Position numbers and translations under genes: made by a program. DNA of 64,000 nt from Burkholderia cenocepacia (lineage in GTDB: Bacteria > Pseudomonadota > Gammaproteobacteria > Burkholderiales > Burkholderiaceae), in NCBI RefSeq assembly GCF_014211915.1, contig NZ_CP060040.1, positions 2,356,001 through 2,420,000 on the forward strand, given 5' to 3'. The notes beneath the pieces were generated by a model, which did not search any database, was not told the origin of the DNA, and saw nothing but the letters and a program-made list of their open reading frames with translations. Below are positions 35,017 through 44,274 of this stretch, piece by piece. Position 1 is the stretch's first letter. Each line of letters begins with the position of its first letter.

Positions 35017-36234
35017 GTGACGAATCTCATGGCCGATCCGAGGATCTCTGCCGGGTTGCCGGCATCTCCGTCGCTTTCCGCACGTCTCAGGAGCGCGGAG
35101 CAAGCGGTCAATCCGCTGTTTGAATCCGCGCGCACCTTGCTGCGAGCACTGGCGGATACGCCCGCTGTGCTGGAACCTGACGCCGTCACGCATCGACGCT
35201 TGGGGCTGGAACAGGAACTCAGGTTGTTCGCGCAGGTTTGCAGCGAGTTGAAGTTGCGGTCCGACCACGTCGTTCGCGCGAGCTATTCCCTGTGCGCGGC
35301 GCTCGACGAAGCGGCCATGCAGACGCGTTGGGGCAGCGGCGGGGCGACGGGAGTCGACTGGCAGTCGAATAGCCTGGCAGTGGCGTTGGGCCACGATCGG
35401 CAGGGAAGTGATCGCGTGTTTCGACTGATCGATGAAGCGCTGGGTCGTCCTCGAGAACATCTCGATCTGCTCGAGCTGTATCAGAACATCCTCGATCTGG
35501 GTTTCAAGGGGCGATATCGCTTTGCGAGCGATGGGGCGACCCATCTTCAGCGCATTCGCGAAGTCGTATACGAAGTTGTCGCGGCCGGCGGATTCGGCAA
35601 CGTGTCCGACAGCGAGCCGATCCGGCCGTCGCGGCATTCGATTGTCGATCCGTGGGTGCGTCCCGCACCTGTGCGTCGAAGCCGGCGGTGGATGGGTGCG
35701 GGCCTTGCCGTGGCGTTGTTGCTGGGAGCAGGGGGGTATGCGGCGGTGGATCGTTGGATACTTGGCATGCCGGCTACGACGACGTCCCCGCTTGACGTCT
35801 TGTCGGAACGGCTCGGCTCGAACCTGCGTGATGAGGTGGCGGCCGGTAACGTCGAATTGCATCAGGATGTGGCGACGAAGGTACTGACACTCCGGTTCAA
35901 CGGCATGTACGCATCGGGTGACGTGACGGTCGCGCCGTGGTGGGCTTCCATGATGGCGACGGTTGGTCGGACCATTGCCGCATCGGTACCCGGTGCGTAC
36001 GTGCAGGTCGTTGGTTACACCGACAACGTACCGGCTGGAGCGATATCCCGGGGCAACAATCAGGCGCTTTCAGAGGCTCGCGCTCGAGAGGTCGCGCGGA
36101 TTTTCGCGGCCGCGGGAGTGCCGATGCAAAACATCTCGGCAACCGGACAGGGGGATGCCGATCCACTTGCCGACAACGGCACGGCGCCGGGCAGGTCACG
36201 AAATCGCCGGGTCGAAGTGACCGTATCGAATTGA
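35017..36234 (+). CDS. Second TssL-like protein with OmpA-like domain (copy 2)
   Basis: The 405-residue protein starts at a GTG at 35017 with GGGGG eight bases upstream (ATG at 35029 is an alternative). It repeats the architecture of the gene before tssM: DotU domain (NPLFESARTLLRALADTPAV, LEQELRLFAQVCSELKLRSD, YSLCAALDEAAMQTRWG, DLLELYQNILDLGFKGRYR). One membrane helix follows (MGAGLAVALLLGAGGYAAV). The C-terminal OmpA-like domain has VVGYTDNVPAG, SEARAREVARIFAAAGV and SRNRRVEVTV. Divergence from copy 1 is substantial outside these motifs, so this is not a recent duplication. It is the last T6SS gene in the plus arm. Confidence 0.88.
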   Translation: MTNLMADPRISAGLPASPSLSARLRSAEQAVNPLFESARTLLRALADTPAVLEPDAVTHRRLGLEQELRLFAQVCSELKLRSDHVVRASYSLCAALDEAAMQTRWGSGGATGVDWQSNSLAVALGHDRQGSDRVFRLIDEALGRPREHLDLLELYQNILDLGFKGRYRFASDGATHLQRIREVVYEVVAAGGFGNVSDSEPIRPSRHSIVDPWVRPAPVRRSRRWMGAGLAVALLLGAGGYAAVDRWILGMPATTTSPLDVLSERLGSNLRDEVAAGNVELHQDVATKVLTLRFNGMYASGDVTVAPWWASMMATVGRTIAASVPGAYVQVVGYTDNVPAGAISRGNNQALSEARAREVARIFAAAGVPMQNISATGQGDADPLADNGTAPGRSRNRRVEVTVSN

Positions 36235-36306
36235 GCGACGCGTCGGGACGCCGCCCGATTCGGCGATACAACGGACCTGTCTGTTGCAGCAGGCATGGTG
36301 GGATGC

Positions 36307-37515
36307 TCAATCCGCCTGACGCCTCCGCACCCAGTTCAACACCGCATACGCCGCCGACCCGATCACGATCCCCCAGAACGCCGACCCGAGTCCGAGCCAC
36401 GTCATCCCCGACGCGGTCGCAAGAAACGTGATCATCGACGCTTCGCGATGGTTCTCGTCCTCGAAGATTCCGTGCACGTTCGCGCTGATCGCGCCGATCA
36501 GCGCGAGCCCCGCCAGGATCGCGACGAACGCCTTCGGCAGCGCGAAGAACACCGTGACGATCGTCCCCGCGAATAGCCCGCCGATCAGATAGAACGCACC
36601 GTTCGCGAGCCCGGCGACGTAGCGCCGGTCCGGATTCTCGTGCGCGTCCTTGCCGGTGCAGAGCGCCGCGGTGATCGCCGCGACGACGATCGTGATCCCG
36701 CCGAAGCAGGCGACGACGAGCGACATCACGCTGGTCGCGGTGATGATCGGGCGCGCCGGCGTGTGATAGCCGGACACGCGCAGGATCGTCATCCCCGGCA
36801 GGAACTGGCCGGTGAGGCTGACGACGACGAGCGGCAGCGCCAGGCTGAGCGTCGTGCCGAGCGTCCATTCCGGGGCGATGAAAATCGGCCGCGCGATACT
36901 CGGCGACACGTTGCCGAGATGCGTCATCCCGAGCAGTGTCGCGAGCGCGGCGCCCGTCAGCAGTACCAGCACGATGCTGTAGCGCGGCAGCAGCTGTTTG
37001 AAGATCACGTACGCCGCGATCATCCCGAAGCCGAGCACCGGCTGCGCGGTCGCGGCGGAGAACGCGTGCATGCCGAACGGCAGCAGGATGCCGGCCATCA
37101 TCCCGCAGGCGATGCCGCGCGGAATGTGGCGCACGAGCCGGTCGAAATAGCCGGACACGCCGATCGCCAGGATGATCAGCGCAGCGGTGATGTACGCGCC
37201 GACGGCCTGGTTGAGCGTCAGTTGCGGAAACAGGCCGACGAGCAGCGCGGTGCCGGGCGCCGACCACGCGGTGACGACGGGCACCTTCAGCTTCCAGCTG
37301 GCGAACAGGCCCGATACCCCGGCGCCGATCGAGATCGCCCAGACCCACGACGACACCATGTCGTTGGACGCATGCGCGGCCTGCGAAGCCTGGAAGAAGA
37401 TCGCGAGCGGGCCCGCATACGAAATCAGGACCGCGAGAAAACCTGCGGTGATCGCGGAAACGGACCAGTCGTTGCCGATCGTTCGGATCGCGCCGGGTGG
37501 GGTGTTCGGTTGCAT
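36307..37515 (-). CDS. benE: Benzoate/H+ symporter family transporter (BenE-like)
   Basis: Starting at the ATG at 37513-37515 the protein has 402 residues with about twelve membrane segments. Family features include GAGVSGLFASWKLKVPVVTA, WSAPGTALLVG, GMMAGILLPFG and SLVVACFGGITIVVAAITAA, ending in an Arg-rich tail. BenE transporters take up benzoate or related aromatics. No benABCD genes are nearby, so benzoate specificity is by family only. The longer frame upstream is not supported. It converges with the last T6SS gene. Confidence 0.85.
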   Translation of the reverse strand: MQPNTPPGAIRTIGNDWSVSAITAGFLAVLISYAGPLAIFFQASQAAHASNDMVSSWVWAISIGAGVSGLFASWKLKVPVVTAWSAPGTALLVGLFPQLTLNQAVGAYITAALIILAIGVSGYFDRLVRHIPRGIACGMMAGILLPFGMHAFSAATAQPVLGFGMIAAYVIFKQLLPRYSIVLVLLTGAALATLLGMTHLGNVSPSIARPIFIAPEWTLGTTLSLALPLVVVSLTGQFLPGMTILRVSGYHTPARPIITATSVMSLVVACFGGITIVVAAITAALCTGKDAHENPDRRYVAGLANGAFYLIGGLFAGTIVTVFFALPKAFVAILAGLALIGAISANVHGIFEDENHREASMITFLATASGMTWLGLGSAFWGIVIGSAAYAVLNWVRRRQAD

Positions 37516-37690
37516 CGTCGTCGGGGAGTGCGGCGCGCGGCCGTGCGGCGGAGCCGGGGCGAATGATGGTCGGAAGCCCCGGAGGAGCGGCCATTCTGGG
37601 CATTGCCGATGCAATTGGCAATTCGCGGACGACGATCGATGTTGTCGGCTTTTCGTAAGAATCGGTGCCGACACGTGGAAACTTCTGACG

Positions 37691-38716
37691 TCAGGTACTG
37701 ATCTGCAACACCCTGTCGACCACCGCCACCTTGATCCCGCTGCCCGTCGACAGCGATGCCGTGCCCGCGTCGAACGGATGCACGGGCGGATCGGTCGGCG
37801 TCCACGCATGGCGCGCGAGCAGTTCGCGATATCCGCCGCGGATCACGAAGCCGCCGCATTTCTTCGCATACGCGTCGCGTCGCATCCGGTATGCGCGCGG
37901 CAGGTCGTACCACGGCAGCTTCGGCAGGTCGTGATGGACGAGGTGATAGTTGTTGTTCAGGTACAGCAGCCGCATCGCGAAGCCGGCTTCGTTGATCGTG
38001 ATGCGCGCTTTCGGATGCGGCGCAGCGCGATGCTCGTACAGCGAGCGGATCATCGCGAGCGACAGCGCGGGCCACGTGACGGCCAGCAGGTAATACCACC
38101 ACGGCACGCCGATCGCCCATTGCAGCCACGCGAGCAGCGCGGCCACGCACGCGGCATGCGTCGCCCACATCGGCAGATAGCGGAAGTCGCCGCGCCGGAA
38201 CGCGGCGAACGCATCGCGGAACGTCGCGGCGATGGCGAGCGGCGGCCCGACGACGATGCGTCCGAGGAAAGTCTTGCGCGCGACCGTCAGCGCCCGGCGC
38301 CAGCGCGGCAGCCGCGCCCAGCGTTCGCGCGTCACGTAGTTCGTTTCGGGATCGACGCCCGGTACGGTCAGGTCTTCGTCGCGATGATGCTCGAGATGCG
38401 TGTCGCGATACAGCGTGTACGGATACCAGACCGTCAGCGGCGGATAGCCGAGCAGCTTGTTCACGAAGGCGGAACGCGTCGGGTGGCCGTGCAGCAGTTC
38501 ATGCTGCAGCGACAGGTGCCACGCGCCGAGCAGGATCAGCGGCGGCGTCGCGGCGGCGAGCGACAGGTGCCCTTCGCGCACGAGCAGCAGCACGGCGAGC
38601 CAGCCGCCGTAGATGACGACGACCAGCAGCCAGGTCGGCCACTCGGTGCGGGCAGTGAAGCGGGCGTCGAGCGCGGCGATCGCGCGCGCGTGGTCGACGT
38701 CGAAGTATTCGGCCAT
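37691..38716 (-). CDS. Membrane fatty acid desaturase family protein
   Basis: From the ATG at 38714-38716 the product has 341 residues. The three histidine boxes that hold the di-iron centre are present: HELLHGH, HLEHH (in YRDTHLEHHRDEDL) and HLVHHD (in NNNYHLVHHDLP). Four hydrophobic segments flank them (LLVVVIYGGWLAVLLLV, YYLLAVTWPALSLAMI among others). Substrate is unknown; short proteins of this subgroup desaturate or hydroxylate acyl chains. It is divergent from the PhnD-like gene. Confidence 0.82.
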   Translation of the reverse strand: MAEYFDVDHARAIAALDARFTARTEWPTWLLVVVIYGGWLAVLLLVREGHLSLAAATPPLILLGAWHLSLQHELLHGHPTRSAFVNKLLGYPPLTVWYPYTLYRDTHLEHHRDEDLTVPGVDPETNYVTRERWARLPRWRRALTVARKTFLGRIVVGPPLAIAATFRDAFAAFRRGDFRYLPMWATHAACVAALLAWLQWAIGVPWWYYLLAVTWPALSLAMIRSLYEHRAAPHPKARITINEAGFAMRLLYLNNNYHLVHHDLPKLPWYDLPRAYRMRRDAYAKKCGGFVIRGGYRELLARHAWTPTDPPVHPFDAGTASLSTGSGIKVAVVDRVLQIST

Positions 38717-38959
38717 GGCGTTGAGGCGGATGGATCGGGCAGTGCGGGGAACGAGCGATGGAACCGGGGCGCTCGGCCCGGGTGCGCTGGTGTCTCGCGG
38801 ATCACGGTCGGCTTGCCCGGCATCGCGCACGGTGGCGGCGCCGGCAGGCCTTCGAACGGTACCGGGGCGGGGCGGCTACGCCAACCAATCGATTCGCATT
38901 TGCTTATCGTCTTGCGGCCGATAAGCATCCGGGGCGCCGCCGATGCGTAGAATGCCCGC

Positions 38960-39787
38960 ATGAAACCCTGGATCGCAGTCCTGCCGATGTACAACGTGAC
39001 GCCGCGCCACGCCGCCCTGTGGCGCGCGCTGCTGCGTGATGCGCTCGATGCGTTCGCGAACGCGGGCGGGCCGGCTGACGTCGTGCTGCCCGACGCGCCG
39101 TTCGACGATCTGCACGCACTGTGGCGGCGCGACGACCTGCTGCTGTCGCAGACCTGCGGCTACCCGTACCGGATGCTCGGCTTGCACGACGTCGTGCGAT
39201 TGATTGCGACCCCGATTTTCGATGCGGAGGGCTGCGACGGGGCGCGCTACAGCAGTGTGCTGGTCGTATCGGCGCGTGTGTATGCGGGCGGGGCGACGAC
39301 GCTCGCCGCCTGCCGCGGGTTGCGGGCCGCCTTCAACGGCGAGGATTCGCACAGCGGGATGAACGCATTCCGGCACGCGGTCGCACCGCATGCGCACGAC
39401 GGACGGTTCTTCGGCTCGGTCACGCCGTTCGGTTCGCACCTGAACGTGCTGCGTGCGCTGGCCTCGGGAGAGGCCGATTGCGCGGCGATCGACTGCGTGA
39501 CGTTCGCGTATGTGCGCGACGCGCTGCCCGATCTGCTGAAGGACATCCGGATCATCGGCACGACGGCATCCGCGCCGGGCTTGCCGTTCGTCGCATCGCG
39601 GGCGGCGCTGGCGGATACGCAGGTCGGCGCGTTGCAGGAGGCGCTCGAGCGCGCGGCTGCCGCCGATGCGGAACGGGCGCGCGTGCTGAGGCTGAAGGGA
39701 TTCGACCGGCTGTCGCCGGCCGACTACGACACGATTGCGCGGTTCGAGCAGGCCGCCGCGACGCACGGCTATCCCGAACTGAGGTGA
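38960..39787 (+). CDS. PhnD/transferrin-like substrate-binding protein without signal peptide
   Basis: The 275-residue protein has the fold pattern of phosphate/phosphonate binding proteins: an N-terminal strand MKPWIAVLPMYNVTP, LLLSQTCGYPYRM, VVSARVYAGG, FNGEDSHSGMNAFRHAVAPH, VTPFGSHLNVLRALASGEAD and AAIDCVTFAYVRDALPDL. The motif SHSGMN plus AxxDCVT is typical of PhnD-like members. There is no signal peptide and no ABC permease or ATPase nearby, so it may act in the cytoplasm or be an orphan. It is divergent from the desaturase and convergent with dbpA. Confidence 0.72.
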   Translation: MKPWIAVLPMYNVTPRHAALWRALLRDALDAFANAGGPADVVLPDAPFDDLHALWRRDDLLLSQTCGYPYRMLGLHDVVRLIATPIFDAEGCDGARYSSVLVVSARVYAGGATTLAACRGLRAAFNGEDSHSGMNAFRHAVAPHAHDGRFFGSVTPFGSHLNVLRALASGEADCAAIDCVTFAYVRDALPDLLKDIRIIGTTASAPGLPFVASRAALADTQVGALQEALERAAAADAERARVLRLKGFDRLSPADYDTIARFEQAAATHGYPELR

Positions 39788-39837
39788 CGCACGGGGCGGC
39801 GCCCGGCGGTGCTGCGACCGCCCGCGCCGCGGCCCGC

Positions 39838-41235
39838 TTACTCCTCGTCCATCAACCGGACCTTGACCCGCTTGCCCTTGATCTTCCCGGCATTGAGCTT
39901 GCGCAGCGCGTCGCGCGCGACGCCGCGCTCGATCGCGACATAGGTCGAGAACTCGGTCACGTTGATCTTGCCGATCTGCTTGCCGTCGAATCCGGCGTCG
40001 CCAGTCAGCGCGCCGAGCACATCGCCCGGGCGGATCTTGTCCTTGCGCCCGCCGAGGATCTGCAGCGTTTCCATCGGCGGCAGCAGCACGCTGTCGTCCG
40101 CCGGCTTCAGTTCAGCGAGCGGATGCCATTCGACCTCGCGCTTCTGCGCCTGTTCGATCGCGCCGACGCGGCCCATCTCGTCCATGCTCGCGAGGCTCAG
40201 CGCCCAGCCGTCCTGATCCGCGCGGCCGGTGCGGCCGATGCGGTGTACGTGCACTTCGGGGTCGGGCGTCACGTCGACGTTGATCACCGCTTCGAGCTGT
40301 GCGATGTCGAGCCCGCGCGCGGCGACGTCGGTCGCCACCAGCACCGAGCAGCTGCGGTTCGCGAACTGGATCAGCACCTGGTCGCGCTCGCGCTGGTCGA
40401 GCTCGCCGTGCAGCGCGAGCGCGTGGAAGCCTTGCGCGTGCAGCACGTCGAGCAGATCGCGGCATTGCTGCTTGGTGTTGCAGAACGCGATCGTGCTCAC
40501 CGGCCGGTAGTGGTTCAGCAACTGGCCGACTGCATGCAGCCGCTCGTCCTCGGTCACTTCATAGAAGCGCTGGCGAATCTTGCTGTCGTCGTGGCGTTCC
40601 GCGAGCTTGATTTCCTTCGGATTGCGCAGGAACTGCTGGCTCAGCTTCGCGATGCCGTCCGGATAGGTCGCGGAGAACAGCAGCGTCTGACGCGTCGTCG
40701 GGCACATCCGCGCGACCTTCGCGATGTCGTCGAAGAAGCCCATGTCGAGCATCCGGTCGGCTTCGTCGAGCACCAGCGTGTTCAGCGCGTCGAGCTTCAG
40801 GTTGCCGCGGTCGAGGTGATCCATGATGCGGCCCGGCGTGCCGACGACGATGTGCGCGCCGTGCTCGAGGCTCTGCGCCTGCGGACGCATCGGCGTGCCG
40901 CCGCACAGTGTCAGCACCTTCACGTTCTCCTCGGCGCGCGCGAGGCGGCGCACTTCCTGCGCGACCTGGTCGGCGAGCTCGCGGGTCGGGCACAGGATCA
41001 TCGCCTGCACGTCGAAGCTGCGCGCATCGAGGCGCGCGAGCAGCGCGAGCGAGAACGCGGCGGTCTTGCCGCTGCCCGTCTTCGCCTGCGCGATCAAGTC
41101 CTGGCCGGCCAGCGCGACCGGCAGGCTCGCGGCCTGGATCGGCGTCATGTCGACATAGCCGAGCTGCGCGAGGTTCGCGAGCGTGGCGGGCGTCAGCGGC
41201 AGCGCGCTGAACGGCGTGGCGGTCGGTTGGGTCAA
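39838..41235 (-). CDS. dbpA: DEAD-box ATP-dependent RNA helicase DbpA
   Basis: The start is TTG at 41233-41235, with GGAGA seven bases upstream, giving 465 residues. Helicase motifs are all visible: Q motif (LAQLGYVDMTPIQAASLPVA), I (AKTGSGKT), Ia (PTRELADQ), GG, Ib (TPGR), II (DEAD in LVLDEADRMLD), III (SAT), IV (TIAFCNTKQQC), V (ATDVAARGLD) and VI (HRIGRTGR). The C-terminal 75 residues (ETLQILGGRKDKIRPGDVLG, KINVTEFSTYVAIERG, KIKGKRVKVR) are the DbpA RNA-binding domain that recognises 23S rRNA hairpin 92. It acts in large-subunit assembly. The TTG overlaps the stop of the zinc-ribbon gene upstream. Confidence 0.95.
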   Translation of the reverse strand: MTQPTATPFSALPLTPATLANLAQLGYVDMTPIQAASLPVALAGQDLIAQAKTGSGKTAAFSLALLARLDARSFDVQAMILCPTRELADQVAQEVRRLARAEENVKVLTLCGGTPMRPQAQSLEHGAHIVVGTPGRIMDHLDRGNLKLDALNTLVLDEADRMLDMGFFDDIAKVARMCPTTRQTLLFSATYPDGIAKLSQQFLRNPKEIKLAERHDDSKIRQRFYEVTEDERLHAVGQLLNHYRPVSTIAFCNTKQQCRDLLDVLHAQGFHALALHGELDQRERDQVLIQFANRSCSVLVATDVAARGLDIAQLEAVINVDVTPDPEVHVHRIGRTGRADQDGWALSLASMDEMGRVGAIEQAQKREVEWHPLAELKPADDSVLLPPMETLQILGGRKDKIRPGDVLGALTGDAGFDGKQIGKINVTEFSTYVAIERGVARDALRKLNAGKIKGKRVKVRLMDEE

Positions 41236-41429
41236 GACAGGTCTCCGAGGTAGGGGCGGCCTTCCATCTGCTCGTAGACGACGTTGCCTTCGTCGTCCTC
41301 GAAGCGTTCGAGATAGTTGCGGGCGCCGCACAGCGGGCAGCGGAACAGCAGCCCCTGGCCTTCGTCCTTGATGACGACGTCGGACTGTTCCCACTGCGTG
41401 CCGCAGCTCTGGTTTCGGCAGGTAAACAC
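41232..41429 (-). CDS. Small zinc-ribbon protein, coupled to dbpA
   Basis: From the GTG at 41427-41429 (GGAGAAAG upstream) the product has 65 residues: MFTCRNQSCGTQWEQSDVV, then LLFRCPLCGARNYLERFED and a short acidic end. Two Cys pairs (C-x4-C and CPLC) form a rubredoxin-like zinc ribbon. Its stop overlaps the TTG start of dbpA (TTGA), so the two are translationally coupled and may work together on rRNA, which is inference. It is too short for a catalytic function. Confidence 0.7.
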   Translation of the reverse strand: MFTCRNQSCGTQWEQSDVVIKDEGQGLLFRCPLCGARNYLERFEDDEGNVVYEQMEGRPYLGDLS

Positions 41430-41628
41430 GGTCTTTCTCCAGCTGAATTCGGTTGATGGCGCGCCCGGGCGGGCGCGGCCACGGCGGGCGGCGCTCGCGC
41501 GGTTCGGGCGCGGGCCGCACCGGCGGTGGCTCGGGTTGGGTCGATGCGGATGATGGATCGGGCGGCGACGGCGTCGCGCGTGCCGCAATTCTAGCGGAAG
41601 CCGGTGCTCGCGCCCGGCGCGCACCAGG

Positions 41629-41655
41629 AAAAACGGCCGCCCCGGAGGGCGGCCG
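41629..41655 (-). terminator. Intrinsic terminator of mqo
   Basis: CGGCCGCCC (41634-41642) and GGGCGGCCG (41647-41655) make a perfect 9-bp stem with a 4-nt loop. The minus-strand transcript continues with five U (41629-41633). It is 62 bases beyond the mqo stop. Confidence 0.85.
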
Positions 41656-41717
41656 TGTCGGGCGGCATAACGGTGCCGCATGGGTGCCGCGCGGCTGTTG
41701 CGCGGCGTCGGGCGCGT

Positions 41718-43361
41718 TTACAGCGCCATGTCGGCCGATGCCTTCGCCGGGCGGGCCGGCGCGTTGCCGGTGGCCTGCGACGGCGCGCCGAGGTCGATCT
41801 TCGGCGGCGGCGACAGTTGCAGCACGTCGCTCGTGTAGGTCCATTCCTCGACGACCTTCGCCGGGCTGTCGTTCAGCTTGGTGCCGTAGCTCGGCACGAT
41901 CTGGCGGATCTTCTGCTGCCACTCGGGCGTCGCGACCTTGTCCTTGAACACCTTCTTCATCAGGTTCAGCATGATCGGCGCGGCGGTCGATGCGCCCGGC
42001 GACGCGCCGAGCAGGCCCGCGATGCTGCCGTCCTGCGACGCGACGATCTCGGTGCCGAGCTTCAGCACGCCGCCCTTGACCGGGTCGCGCTTGATGATCT
42101 GCACGCGCTGGCCGGCCTGCCACAGGCGCCAGTCTTCCTTCTTCGCGTTCGGGAAGTATTCCTTCAGCGCGTTGAAGCGGTCGTCGTCGGTCAGCATCAG
42201 CTGGCCGGCGAGGTACTGCACCAGCGGGAATTCGTCGACGCCCACGCGCATCATCGGCGCGACGTTGTGCAGGTTGGTGCTCTTCGCGAGGTCGAAGTAC
42301 GAGCCGTTCTTCAGGAACTTGGTCGAGAACGTCGCGAACGGCCCGAACAGGATGATCTTCTTGCCGTCGATGATCCGCGTGTCGAGGTGCGGCACCGACA
42401 TCGGCGGCGAGCCGACCGACGCCTTGCCGTACGCCTTCGCGAGGTGCTGCTTCACGACCTCGGGGTTGTCGGTCACGAGGAACGAGCCGCCGACCGGGAA
42501 TGCGCCGTAGTCCTTCGCCTCGGGGATGCCCGACGCCTGCAGCAGGTGCAGCGCACCGCCGCCCGCGCCGATGAACACGAACTTCGCGTCGACCGATTGC
42601 GGCGGTTCGTCGGAATGCAGCTTGACCCACGACACGTGCCACGTGCCGTCGGCGTTGCGCGTGATTTCGCGCACTTCGCTCGACAGCGACAGCGTGAAGT
42701 TCGGCTGCGTCTTCAGGTAGCCGACGAACTGGCGCGTGATCTCGCCGAAGTTCACGTCGGTGCCGATCGGCGTCCACGTCGCGGCCACCTTCTGGTTGCG
42801 ATCGCGGCCTTCCATCATCAGCGGCACCCACTGCTTGATCTGGTCGTAGTCTTCCGAATACTGCATCCCGCGGAACAGCGGGCTCGCCTGCAGCGCTTCG
42901 TAGCGCTTCTTCAGGAAGCGGACGTTGTCGTCGCCCCACACGAAGCTCATGTGCGGCGTGGAGTTGATGAACGCGTGCGGGTTCTTCAGCACGCCTTGCT
43001 TGACCTGCCACGCCCAGAACTGGCGCGAGATCTGGAACGACTCGTTGATCTCGATCGCCTTCGAGATGTCGACCTTGCCGTCCGCCTTCTCCGGCGTGTA
43101 GTTCAGCTCGGCGAGCGCCGAGTGGCCGGTGCCGGCGTTATTCCAGCCGTTCGAGCTTTCCAGCGCGACGCCGTCGAGGCGTTCGACCATCGTCATCGAC
43201 CAGTCGGGCTGGAGTTCGTGCAGCCAGACGCCGAGCGTCGAGCTCATGATGCCGCCGCCCACCAGCAGGACATCGACTTTCTTCGTATCGGCGGCGTGCG
43301 CCGACGATGTCGCGACGCACAGCGCGAGCGCCGACAGTATTACCCGTAACGTTTTGATCAC
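41718..43361 (-). CDS. mqo: Malate:quinone oxidoreductase
   Basis: The start is GTG at 43359-43361 with AAGGGA upstream, giving 547 residues. The mature chain opens with the FAD motif [19 protein letters not shown] and continues with the MQO blocks [75 protein letters not shown] and [14 protein letters not shown] oxidises malate to oxaloacetate and reduces quinone. The first about 23 residues ([20 protein letters not shown] then AHA) look like a cleavable Sec signal, which is odd for an enzyme normally on the cytoplasmic face. A 16-bp palindrome lies about 100 bases upstream. Confidence 0.93.
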   Translation of the reverse strand: MIKTLRVILSALALCVATSSAHAADTKKVDVLLVGGGIMSSTLGVWLHELQPDWSMTMVERLDGVALESSNGWNNAGTGHSALAELNYTPEKADGKVDISKAIEINESFQISRQFWAWQVKQGVLKNPHAFINSTPHMSFVWGDDNVRFLKKRYEALQASPLFRGMQYSEDYDQIKQWVPLMMEGRDRNQKVAATWTPIGTDVNFGEITRQFVGYLKTQPNFTLSLSSEVREITRNADGTWHVSWVKLHSDEPPQSVDAKFVFIGAGGGALHLLQASGIPEAKDYGAFPVGGSFLVTDNPEVVKQHLAKAYGKASVGSPPMSVPHLDTRIIDGKKIILFGPFATFSTKFLKNGSYFDLAKSTNLHNVAPMMRVGVDEFPLVQYLAGQLMLTDDDRFNALKEYFPNAKKEDWRLWQAGQRVQIIKRDPVKGGVLKLGTEIVASQDGSIAGLLGASPGASTAAPIMLNLMKKVFKDKVATPEWQQKIRQIVPSYGTKLNDSPAKVVEEWTYTSDVLQLSPPPKIDLGAPSQATGNAPARPAKASADMAL

Positions 43362-43898
43362 AGCAGATCCCTTTTTCAACTTGGATGCATCGGTTTGCCA
43401 TGCCGCCCGGCGCGCGGTTCCGTGGCGCCGGAACGCGGGTCCGGAGATTCGGACCGCGAATCCGGAATTCCGGATCGGCGCGGCGCGCCGTTGCATTTGC
43501 GCACGCGAAGCGATTCGGAAGGACACCTTCGGATCGGCTTCCCGCGGGCAGGCAAGCGCCTGCTTCGCGAGGGTGCGCCACGCGCCCGGGCCCGGGCGGC
43601 AAGCCTGAGCGGACGGCGCTTCAGGCTGCGTTGAAAGGGGCCGCGTGCGACGCGTTTTGCGGGGGCGGGGTGGCAAGGGGCGCGTAATATAACCGAACTC
43701 GGACAACGTGTCGCAGGCGGCGAATATCCCTGTTTTCGTGGGGTTTTTTGCGTGTCCGGGTTTCCGGAATGACGGTGCGCGACGCGGGAAAATCGATGGG
43801 GATCGGCGGGTCGAATGCGTGCGATGGAGGGGCCATGCACCAGACCGGAACATCATCGGATCGCGGCGTTGCACCGCGACCCGTTCACGCGCATCACT
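43362..43898. other. Intergenic region upstream of mqo with a 16-bp palindrome
   Basis: These 537 bases hold no credible gene. ATCCGGAATTCCGGAT at 43460-43475 is a perfect palindrome, and GTCCG-N6-CGGAC lies just before it (about 43439-43454). These are candidates for an mqo operator. TTTCCGGAAT near 43760 repeats the core. The rest is GC-rich without features I can name. Confidence 0.45.
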
Positions 43899-44204
43899 TC
43901 ACTTCGTTCCGCCGTTCCGGCAGAACTGCTCGTAAGCCTGCGCCGAATTCGCGAACCCCCGCGCCTTCGCAAGTTCCCACGGACGCTCGCACTGCTGCGT
44001 CCGCTCGCACCACGCGTAGCCGGCCGAGCCGATGCAGCCGTGCGCGTCGCGATCGCCGCCGACCAGCGGCGGGGCCACTGGCGCGGCATTATCGGCCGGT
44101 GCCGAAGCAGCAGCCGGCGCGGACGATTGCGCCGCACAGGCGCTCAATGCGAATGCGCAGGCGATCGCGGCGGCAAACGACGCGGTGGGAAAGTAACGTT
44201 TCAT
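43899..44204 (-). CDS. Small lipoprotein (101 aa)
   Basis: Starting at the ATG at 44202-44204 (GGAG nine bases upstream) the protein has a signal sequence ending in the lipobox LSAC (Cys about residue 23). An Ala/Pro-rich spacer follows, then a compact C-terminal part with four Cys: GCIGSAGYAWCERTQQCERP, then ELAKARGFANSAQAYEQFC. A peptidase-inhibitor-like small periplasmic domain is possible, but no family is assigned. Confidence 0.6.
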   Translation of the reverse strand: MKRYFPTASFAAAIACAFALSACAAQSSAPAAASAPADNAAPVAPPLVGGDRDAHGCIGSAGYAWCERTQQCERPWELAKARGFANSAQAYEQFCRNGGTK

Positions 44205-44274
44205 CGGGTAGCGCTCCATGGGATGACGATCGACGGCGGATGCCCGTGTGTGGGCGCCTGAAAGGCATGAACGG

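Noticed and set aside
32521..35862. Minus-strand frame of 1113 codons
   Set aside because: Antisense of tssM and the second tssL, with Arg/His-rich composition typical of shadows.
43011..43874. Upstream extension of the mqo frame to 43874
   Set aside because: No ribosome site or homology; the GTG at 43361 with AAGGGA and a following hydrophobic leader is the better start.
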